This document shows positions 56,151 to 64,000 of a DNA stretch of 64,000 bases, piece after piece; position 1 is the stretch's first letter; the number at the start of each line of letters is the position of its first letter. The DNA comes from Saposhnikovia divaricata. Its lineage: Eukaryota > Streptophyta > Magnoliopsida > Apiales > Apiaceae. The notes under the pieces were generated by a model. The model saw only the letters and a list, made by a program, of their open reading frames with translations. It ran no database searches and had not been told where the DNA came from. The stretch spans positions 199,247,148 to 199,311,147 of the forward strand of contig CM071598.1 in NCBI GenBank assembly GCA_036435485.1, read 5' to 3'. The translations under genes were made by a program, and so were the position numbers.

Positions 56151-57768
56151 GACTCAATGTGGGAATTTGATGCTCATAGATGAAGATGAGCCTCTCACAT
56201 ATCAAGATGCTATGAACAGTCCAGACTCGAAGAGATGGCTTGAAGCCATGAAATCCGAGATGGATTCCATGTACGAAAACCAAGTTTGGGATTTGGTTGA
56301 CCCACCTGAAGGGGTAAAACCTGTAGGGTGCAAATGGGTTTTCAAGAAGAAAACTGACATGGAAGGAAATGTTCAGACCTATAAAGCAAGACTGGTTGCG
56401 AAAGGGTTCAAACAAATTCATGGTATTGACTATGATGAAACTTTCTCACCAGTTGCAATGGTCAAGTCCATACGGATTTTGCTTGCAATTACAGCATTCC
56501 ATGATTACGAAATCTGGCAAATGGATGTCAAAACAGCTTTCCTTAATGGGATCCTTGAAGAGGATGTGTACATGACACAACCTGAAGGTTTTGTCGATCC
56601 AAGGAATGTTGGCAAGGTATGTAAATTATGTCGATCCATTTACGGATTGAAGCAAGCCTCTAGGAGATGGAATATTTGTTTTGATGAAACAGTCAAGGAG
56701 TATGGCTTTATTGAAAACGAGGATGAACCTTGTGTTTACTAGAAGGTTAGTGGGAGCCATGTGGCATTCATAGTACTGTATGTTGATGAAATACTACTAA
56801 TGGGGAATGATATACCTTCTCTAAAGGCTGTTAAGACTTGGTCAGGGAGCAATTTCTCTATGAAAGACTTAGGAGAGGCAACCTACATTCTAGGAATGAG
56901 GATCTATAGAGATAGATCTAAAAGGATGATCGGTCTAAGTCAGAGTACATACATTGATAAGGTTTTGCATTGTTTTGGTATGCAAAATGCTAAAAGGGGA
57001 TATGTCCCTGTGTCTCAAGGGATAACGATCTCTAAAGACCAGTGTCCGAAATCATTAGATGAGAAGGACCACATGAATAAAGTTCCATATGCATCAGCAA
57101 TTGGATCTATCATGTATGCAATGGTATGTACTCGCCCAGATGTTTCGTATGCTTTGAGCATGACGAGCAGATACCAGTCTAATCCAGGTGAAGGTCACTG
57201 GAAGGCAGTCAAGAATATTCTAAAGTACCCGAAAAGGACTAAAGATTCATTCTTGGTGTATGGAGGAGAGGAGAAACTGGTTGTAAAAGGTTACACCGAT
57301 GCAAGTTTCCAAACAGACAGGGATGATATTGTATCACAGTCTGGTTTTGTGTTTTGTCTAAATGGAGGTGCTGTAAGCTAGAAGAGTTCAAAGCAAGGAA
57401 CAGTAGCTGATTCTACAATGGAGGCTGAGTACATTGCAGCTTGTGAAGCAGCTAAGGAGGCTGTTTGGATTCGAAAATTCATTTCTGATTTGGAAGTGGT
57501 TCCATTGATTGCAGATCCCATTGATCTATACTGCGATAATAATGGGGCCATCGCACAGGCTAGAGAGCCTAGATCGCACTCCCGATCCAAACATATACTC
57601 AGAAGATATCACCTCATATCAGAGATTAATGAAAGAGGTGAAATACACATATGTAAAGTGCATACAAATGATAACATTGCAGATCCATTGACCAAAGGCC
57701 TGTCGCAGCAGAAGCACGACGGTCACACTAGTTCCATGGGTATTAGATACATGGGTGATTGGCTCTAG
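56151..57768 (+). pseudogene. Copia reverse transcriptase and RNase H
   Basis: CKWVFKKKTDMEGNVQTYKA, KGFKQIHGIDYDETFSPVAM, EIWQMDVKTAFLNG and IYGLKQASRRWN are RT blocks. The catalytic box reads YVDEILL instead of YVDDILL, a loss of the second aspartate. RNase H follows with TDASFQTDRDD, TMEAEYIAACEAAKEAVW and DPLTKGL. TAG codons at 56740-56742 and 57379-57381 stand where tryptophan is usual. Coding ends at 57766-57768, next to the purine tract AAGTGGGAGATTG (57770-57782). Confidence 0.92.
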
Positions 57769-57782
57769 TGCAAGTGGGAGAT

Positions 57783-59299
57783 TGTTAGTGTAGGTGCCCT
57801 AGAGGCAATACATTGTTTCTTAAATAAACCTTATGTCATTTGATTATTAAATAAATGTATTTATTATGATTTTAATCACTGCGATATATTTGTTAGCATA
57901 ATAAATGTCCTTAGAATCATGATACATATTGTATAGTTTAAGTACATGACTTGAACTTGAGATTATATAATGTATCATATTCTTAAGGTCTCTAGTTGAT
58001 TATTATTATATCAGGACAATAATAATATATATAGACTAGTATGTTGTTTGACAGATAACCACATCTCATTGGTTATAAGTATGGAGATACTAAAGTCAAT
58101 ACATAGGTACATGTAGGAGTACATGGTACTGGACAGACCCACAGTGAGATTCTTCATGATTAATAAAGTCATAAGAATAACTCACAGTGGTAATGGTGTA
58201 ATGATCCTTTGACTTGAGATCATTATATTTCTATACGAGGATTAATATACTTTGACTACATTAAAAGTTACCTTCGACCGGGTGATGATAAAAGTGGACA
58301 TCGGGTATATTATGAGTCGTATGAAAATATGAATGATAGATAAAGGATTTAACCCTCCTATAATTAGGAGAGATATTATTGGTCTCTTGATTGAGTGAGA
58401 CTATAAAATGCATGGCCGTGCTCAAATAATGATTTGTCTTAATAGTCTACTCATGTATCAAGTAAACCCGGATTAAATTATGAAGAGGATGACAATAAAC
58501 ATGCCTCGAGTTTAATCTATAATATTTGGTTAAAGGGATTATATTACACGGGAACATTAATCACGAACGGTTTTATCGAATCACGATTTAATTATTATTT
58601 AATTGGGTAGCAATGATGTATTACTAGATGCCGCTCATTGTTTATAATTTTATTGGAGAATAAAATTATTACCAATTAAATAATAACCTATAGGGTCACA
58701 CACATAGAACATTTAAAGGAAGAATTAATTTAAATTAATTAATGATAAAGATGGATTTTATTATATTAATTAAGTGGGACTTAATTAAGCTATAATAAAA
58801 TGCAAAGACATATGAGATATGTTTTTATGATTTTAATAATTGAGTATGACTTAATTATTATTTAATTAAATAATAGGATTTTATTCTATTATTTAATAAA
58901 TCAGATTTGGGTTAGGTTTTTGACAAGGGCTTTTGGCTTTACACAATCACATATATAATGATATTGTGTGATGGTTTTAAGGTGTGAGAAAATCAGCAGA
59001 GCCGCAGTCCAAAACCAAAAACCCTAATAATTATACTTTCATTAGAGGCTAGTACCTCTCTTCCGGACATGATCGTGGGACGCTCTTGAAGGTGTTCGTG
59101 TGGATACCGTAGAGGAGGTTTCGAAGAGGAACGCTCAGTGATCGTGGGATCTTTTTCATCATTATAATCATACAAACGTAAAGCTTCGATAAGGTAAATG
59201 TTCTATCTACCATATTATCCATATATTATACATGGATTCGGGGCTTGGTTTCGATTTTATTTACTGTTTTTCGCTGCGTATTGATGATCGAAACCATCA
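57783..59299 (+). repeat. Copia 3' LTR (1517 bp)
   Basis: Second LTR of the element, ending AAACCATCA and followed by GCCTC. Confidence 0.95.
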
Positions 59300-59707
59300 G
59301 CCTCGTGATTCTAGCATCATGTTAGCCATAGGTAACCTTTATTGGGTCATGGGTCATGAGCAGAATTAATGGACTATTAGCATCATCCCATAAATGTCTA
59401 GTAGACTTGGGCCAATGTGGATCTCCAGAAACCCTAGCCCATCTAGGTAAATTCTTCTCCAAGAACTACGTGTGGCTTGACTCCCTATAAAAGGGTATGT
59501 AGCCTCTTTTTAGGATTGATTGACAGTTGGAAGCAAGAGAGAATAAACAGTTTTTCTCTGGAATTCAACGAATCAACAAACAAGATCATCCAAAACAATC
59601 ACCAATCTCCTTCCGTGTTCTTCGTGTTCTTAGCAAAATATCCGTATTTTGCTCCATGATTCCAGCAACCTCCATAAATACTGTTATACCAATTTCTCCC
59701 TATAACA
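59300..59707 (+). repeat. Last piece of the split gypsy LTR
   Basis: Continues the LTR interrupted at 50166. CTATAAAAGGG (about 59487-59497) is the LTR TATA box, and TCCCTATAACA is the 3' border. The piece is colinear with 50013-50166 once the copia element is removed. Confidence 0.6.
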
Positions 59708-59910
59708 ATAGGGTTGAGGAGGATTGTTGAAGTCAAAATTTACATTTGCTGTTAAATGACTTAAGAGTCCATATATTTAATAATTTTATTGAGAAGCCTG
59801 TCTTACAACTCTTGGAGTTGCTCTTAGATCTTTAATAAAAAGAGATTATTAAAAATCTAGGTATGATGTTAATGAGGGGGAATAATAATAACACGAGTTT
59901 CTTGGGGTTT

Positions 59911-60269
59911 AGAGCAACTCCAATAGAGTACTAGTACATTCCCTAATAATATTATTAAAATAATTGATTTTAGTGATTTAGAACATTTTAATGGATGCTA
60001 ATTCCAACAACATTACCTACATTTGTATCTTGTTAATATTATAATATTATTTTTAAACTCTATGCATGTGTTTAAAGTGGGCAAGGAGAGAGAAATAAAT
60101 ATTTTACCTATGAAATTAAGATAAGAAATGACTTTTGATGCCTTATAAGGCATGGGAAGGGAATTCTAATTTTATAAGGAATGATTATGATATTATTGCC
60201 TGTTGGAGTTGTTTCTGTCCGCCATTCACTAAATTTTAGTTCATTATCTTAAGTTGTTGGAGTTGCTCT
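59911..60269. mobile_element. MITE (359 bp)
   Basis: Inverted repeats AGAGCAACTCCAA at 59911-59923 and TTGGAGTTGCTCT at 60257-60269, AT-rich core, no coding. A further TTGGAGTTGCTCT end at 59812-59824 suggests a second, truncated copy. A target duplicate is not clear. Confidence 0.7.
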
Positions 60270-60271
60270 TA

Positions 60272-60336
60272 TAACCACATTGTGGGTGATATATTCAAAC
60301 TTCATGTACATTGAATATACTATCACAATGTGGTTA
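60272..60336. repeat. 65-bp inverted repeat (hairpin)
   Basis: TAACCACATTGTG and CACAATGTGGTTA form the outer stem, and TATATTCAA / TTGAATATA an inner one. Two bases after the MITE end. A small foldback element or hairpin RNA source. Confidence 0.75.
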
Positions 60337-61740
60337 AAAACCCAAAAAACTTCGTAAGAAGTTTTGTAAGGACATTGGTTTTATTAAAGGGAAGCTTGAA
60401 GAGGTGCTGCACTTGGTGAAGAAAGTTGCAAGGAAATCGCTAACTTGAAAAAGAAGAAGACCGGTGATAAAAGGTCTACTCCTGATGATAGTGGTAAGGG
60501 TGGTGTACGAAGTGAAGTGCCTCCACTAAAAAAGAGTTGAATGTCCCATAATTTATCATAATTTGAATTGTATTTTTGTATAATTTATACTTGTATGAAC
60601 ATAAGTTTTAGATTAAATAGGTAGAGTACTATTTTTAGCATTTAAAAATCATAAGTTTGAGATTCTATGACTCATGACATAACTCGCTTAAATATACATT
60701 GTTCCCACATTTTTTTTTGGATCCATCTTTGGTAGTGATAAATATAATGTGCTAAATTAAGAACTTTCATGGATTCTTCATCTTAATTCTTAGCTTCCTT
60801 GCTATTTGTGCTGCTCTAGGATGCACTGGTCTTTTGGCAGAATCATTTTGTTCCACTTTTACCTAGTTTACATCCTTGAGTAGAAGTAGCAAAGTAATTT
60901 TTCGAGCATCGACTTCAACTTTTCCTTTCGATTTTTTTACACCCTTTTCCATGAACTATTTTCCAGCTTCAGTTTCAATCTGCTTCCATAATTAATTTTA
61001 CTGCTCAGACTGGAACTACAAGCAGTTGGCTTCTAGTTTTCGTCGTTCTCATTTGTCGAAAAGGCCCCTCCATTTTTGTCTGATCTCAAACTATTGAGCA
61101 ACAAAATACTAATGGATATTCCTGGACTTTACCCATTTATATGTTTGTCAAGGGTTGAAATAAAACTAACAGTAAATAGAGGGAATAAAATCCTCCAAAT
61201 TATCATCAGCTTTAGTAACAAGTTGTTTTACAAAAGCAAAAGAACAGTGGCCCCCTAGTTGAATTCTCACTTTGGAAATTCTCTTGTGATAAATTTGTTG
61301 AAATTCTCCTATGGTTTTCAGTTGTAATTACTAGTGCAGTCGTGCTAGAATAATTGCTTCCTCTATAATCTGTTTTAATAAAGCTCATTTACCACATTTC
61401 ATGATCCCTACTTCAAACATCAAACACCCCATACATCATAGTAATCACAAATCTGCTAGTATACAAAAACAAAACCTAGATCTAGCTTTCCACTACACCA
61501 TAAGTGGCCTATTGTAACTCCCACGCGATGTTACAATAGGCCCTAAATCCGTTACAATAGGTCTATTGTAACACTAAGGGGCGTTACATTTACGGGCGTT
61601 ACAATAGGCGCCTATTGTAACGCTTTTGCCCATCTACTGTAGCACTAATAAAGCGATACATTATGTCGCCAATGTAACACTATAATCACCTACTGTAACG
61701 GATTTGTAATGTTACATTTGAACTTACTTTGAGGGACAAA

Positions 61741-62017
61741 AAGTGGGACCACTGACACGTGGCAGTTCTGAGGACCACCTGACACGTGGTATTGACACGC
61801 GACACACGTGGGGCCCACCTGACACGTGGCAATCTGGGTCCACCTGACACGTGGCATTGTGGGACCCACTGACATGTGGCACTTGTGGGACCCACTGACA
61901 CGTGGCATGTGGACCCACTGACACGTGGCATGTGGACCCACTGACACGTGGCACTTATGGGGCCCACCTGACACGTGGCATAGGTGGGACCCACTGACAC
62001 GTGGCATGTGGGACCCA
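61741..62017. repeat. G-box/ABRE-like minisatellite
   Basis: Eleven copies of TGACACGTGGCA spaced mostly 20-30 bp, separated by GGGACCCAC-type spacers. Ten keep ACACGTGG intact; one has ACATGTGG. CACGTG is the core bound by plant bZIP and bHLH factors, and ACACGTGGC fits ABA-response elements. It sits between two blocks of subterminal repeats. Confidence 0.9.
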
Positions 62018-62452
62018 TTCTCTATTGTAACACTGTAACATTTCTACTGTAACACTAAATAAGATTAAAATGTAACATTACAATAGACAAGTGTAACACC
62101 AGATGGACATGAAAGTGAAACACTACAATAGGCAAATGTAATGCTAAAATGAAAAAAATTGAAATAGCTGCTTTATATCTGCAACATTCCCATTAATAAT
62201 GATTACATGACCATTGCATGTCCAACCAACATTCAAAAACCAACATGTCTAAACCAACATTCAACCCAATTCTACCATTAAATGCCTCCTTCGACCACCG
62301 AACTACTTCAACCACATTCAAGCCAAAATATACCACTTCTACTTCCTTCGACCACTCCAAACAACTTCACAAAACAAACTACAATAACAAAAAAGTTCTA
62401 AATAAATAGTAAAGTTCGACAGTTACTAAAGTACGATTAAAACAGATCATAT

Positions 62453-64000
62453 TCAAGAAGTAGTGCCGCCCGTAGTGAAAGGAGTGAAAGGACTGCCACT
62501 GTCATCCTCCTGATCAGTAGAAAAGGTAGCACAAATGTTTGGAACATTAAACGTCATATTAGGATTTGCCTCTCCGAGCATTTTGAAGAACCTAGCCATG
62601 TTCTCCTGAACTTTTCTATTAACCTTGGCATCCATTTCAGCTTCCAGATTTTGAGTGATCTTTGCAGTCAACTCCTCAACACAAGGTTCTGAAATTGGAT
62701 TAGCAAGAGTAGTTTCTGTCGTTGAAGCAACTGCTTTACCTTGCCTTCCCACCAACCAATCTGGTCTATTCTTTTTTCTGGGAAGCAACTCATCTGCATC
62801 TTCCCCGTTTTTCAACATGTCTTTGATGGCATCCTACAAGAGACAATTTCATAAATTTTTGAGAGGTAAAATGAGTTCAAATTTAAACTTAATGATATGA
62901 TATACTTACAATTTGTTTCTTAACTACATCCGTAGTTGACTTGTACTTGCGCCCTTCCTTGCGCTTACGACTTTTGAAATACACTTTAACATTTGATGAG
63001 GAGGCATGATTTGGGTCTTTGTTTTTCTGGCATGTACCGGAAATAGCATGGATAAGGTGATAAGCATTAAACACTAAGAAGACGCAGCAGGTAGCAACAA
63101 CAAAAATGATATCACATGGATTACCGTATGAAGAGAACACAACATACACTTGTCGAAAATTGCAACTGAGCTAAATGAGTAAGCAGTTAAATTAAATAAA
63201 ATTTACTCTAAAAAGGTACTTTATTTTAATTTTACTAAATTACCTTTGTACATTAGGTAATTGATTTAAAATATGAAATATAAATTTATAAATCATAATT
63301 AATTTTAAAAAATGTTCATTAAAATTAAGAATTACTAAATTACCTTTTTACATGAGGTAATTGATTTAATTTTTCACCTTTTTTAACCAGTTTGTAAAAT
63401 AATTATTCCAGATTTTATAAAGAAAATAATTTTCAAAAAACATGTTTTGATAAGTGGTATTAGAGAAAGAAGATCAAACTGCAATTAGCTCAAGAACATA
63501 CTAATCACAAAACATGCATTAAACATACTAATCACAGATAACTACACCAACAATTCACCAACGATAATCATCATACCAGCTTGTTTTTAACTTGAGCAAG
63601 ACTCTTCCGACCGAGAGTGTGTGTCTCGGCATTGGAATTATGACGGGCTATATTATCATCTGCCAATGACTGTTACGATAAAAATGTGTGTAGTATCAAA
63701 TAATATCATTTGTACCAAATCAATGAATCAAAATACACAGGTCAACTTTTTTTATTACTTTATATATCATGTATGTCAGCTAGTAAAAGTACCTGAACTG
63801 CTTCATCTGACCAATACTTCAATAAAATTTTAAAATCCTCAAGAGGAATTTGGTCAGGCCTGTTTTGGATTCTTTCCTCATCATTGTCATATTTCTTGTA
63901 ATGACGGCCTTTGACACGGGACTTGTGTGTTCTCCATAATGAATCAAGTGTCTTGTTTACCCATAGTTTCCTTCTTCCAGAATAACATACCTATCCTATA
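62453..64000 (-). CDS. TNPA/Ptta-type transposon protein, C-terminal exons
   Basis: Exons on the minus strand: 63793 to beyond 64000 (LWVNKTLDSLWRTHKSRVKG, KYDNDEERIQNRPDQIP and LKYWSDEAVQ: Transposase_24 block), 63577-63659 (IARHNSNAETHTLGRKSLAQ), 62910-63026 (KDPNHASSSNVKVYFKSRKR) and 62453-62833 (LLPRKKNRPDWLVGRQGKAV to the end GGTTS, with a helical segment). All borders have GT/AG sites and no stop breaks the frame. It parallels the decayed gene of element C. TNPA-like proteins bind subterminal repeats. Confidence 0.82.

Larger units (their letters stand above)
50167..59299 (+). mobile_element. Ty1/copia retrotransposon, full length (9133 bp)
   Basis: LTRs 50167-51697 and 57783-59299 begin TGTTAGTGTAGG and end GAAACCATCA; 5-bp duplicates GCCTC at 50162-50166 and 59300-59304. 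Primer site and purine tract abut the LTRs. Order gag, protease, integrase, RT, RNase H on plus is that of copia. The 1.5-kb LTRs and 2-kb leader suggest an Angela/Tork-like lineage. The LTRs differ by few substitutions and some small indels, so it is a young insertion, though coding is broken by one indel and three stops. Confidence 0.95.
31620..59707 (+). mobile_element. Gypsy-type 3' end and LTR, split by three insertions
   Basis: 31620-32055 is probably the 3' internal end, then a G-rich tract CCGGGGGTAG and an LTR start TGTTATGC at 32066. A second, related start (GGGGGGTAG then TTTTATGCCC) lies at 32605. The LTR continues through 33066, 44156-44196, 50013-50166 and 59300-59707, ending TATAACA, so its ends form TGTTAT/ATAACA. 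The pieces join smoothly once the elements with matching TSDs are removed. Net LTR length is about 1.1 or 1.6 kb depending on which start is right. Confidence 0.6.
59708..61490. other. Unassigned flank with MITE-like repeats
   Basis: Apart from the inverted-repeat elements listed separately and a short broken frame at 60380-60540 (EVLHLVKKVARKSLT, then NLKKKKTGDKRSTPDDSGK in another frame), I see no gene. TTTTTTTTTGG (60709) and other AT-rich stretches carry no signal. Confidence 0.4.
61491..64000 (-). mobile_element. CACTA element E, left end (continues past window)
   Basis: CACTACACCATAAGTGGCC at 61491 opens the element, followed by dense GTTACAATAG/CTATTGTAAC subterminal repeats (61500-61720 and 62020-62140). 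It encodes TNPA-type exons on the minus strand, so the coding runs toward this end. The other end is beyond the window. The terminal motif is the same class as element C's right end. Confidence 0.88.

Noticed and set aside
55783..56421. 212-codon minus-strand frame
   Set aside because: Antisense to copia integrase/RT; no family resemblance.
59756..59826. A second complete MITE upstream of 59911
   Set aside because: Only one end (TTGGAGTTGCTCT) matches clearly; the opposite end is too degenerate to call.
61686..62018. Minus-strand frames rich in ATCQ/HVSVGP repeats
   Set aside because: They are translations of the G-box minisatellite, open in several frames because of the repeat.

Overview
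This is a gene-poor, repeat-dense stretch of a flowering-plant (probably eudicot) nuclear genome. The evidence is GT/AG introns, AT-rich intergenic DNA, Ty1/copia and Ty3/gypsy LTR retrotransposons, CACTA (En/Spm), hAT and Mutator-like DNA elements, and fragments of plant genes. The species cannot be named from the sequence. The only ordinary resident gene is a broken EDGP/xylanase-inhibitor-like (pepsin-fold) gene. Everything else is transposable-element DNA, often nested, and most insertions can be dated relative to each other by exact target-site duplications (TSDs).

Layout. (1) 1-6121: right part of an LTR element that carries no recognisable polymerase. It has ORF1 (939-2918, resembling plant 'putative transposon protein' N-termini), a broken ORF2 of unknown type, a polypurine tract and a 1.3 kb 3' LTR. 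(2) 6257-27077: the EDGP-like pseudogene, split by a copia element on the minus strand (6994-26454, TSD GGGGC). That copia is itself invaded by a hAT element (9213-11331, TSD GCTCCTGT), by a CACTA element carrying captured gene exons (12383-17055, with a Mutator-type foldback element inside at 12514-13474), and by a gag-protease-only Athila-like gypsy element (18697-25668, TSD CTTCT). (3) 27318-30560: a short CACTA relic. (4) about 31620-59707: a gypsy-type LTR cut into pieces by three insertions: a degenerate En/Spm transposon (33067-44155), a pol-less gypsy element (44197-50012, TSD GCACC) and a full-length copia (50167-59299, TSD GCCTC). The En/Spm transposon contains a second gene-capturing CACTA (37306-43027, TSD AAA), which in turn contains a solo LTR (38966-40986, TSD ATAAA). 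(5) 59708-61490: MITE-like inverted repeats and unassigned DNA. (6) 61491-64000: left end of another CACTA element with a G-box-rich minisatellite and the C-terminal exons of a plausible Ptta/En/Spm-type protein.

The strongest signal is a CACTA family with ends CACTACGCCA(T/C)AGATG and GGTAACAC-type subterminal repeats. Its two copies here (12383-17055 and 37306-43027) each carry exons, with their splice sites, from several unrelated host genes. All exons lie on the minus strand, downstream of a CT-rich 5'UTR-like block near the right end. Recognisable donors are a dihydrolipoamide acetyltransferase (E2) and a RanBP2-type zinc-finger gene in one copy, and a purple acid phosphatase, an FKBP/TPR immunophilin, the DOCK-type exchange factor SPIKE1 and a V-ATPase proteolipid in the other. 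A second unusual signal is a 122-bp non-coding block that is about 94% identical between the two gypsy elements, although their LTRs differ.

Limits: all assignments come from reading the sequence by eye. No database or alignment program was used. Exon borders of relics are inferred from splice consensus and reading frame.
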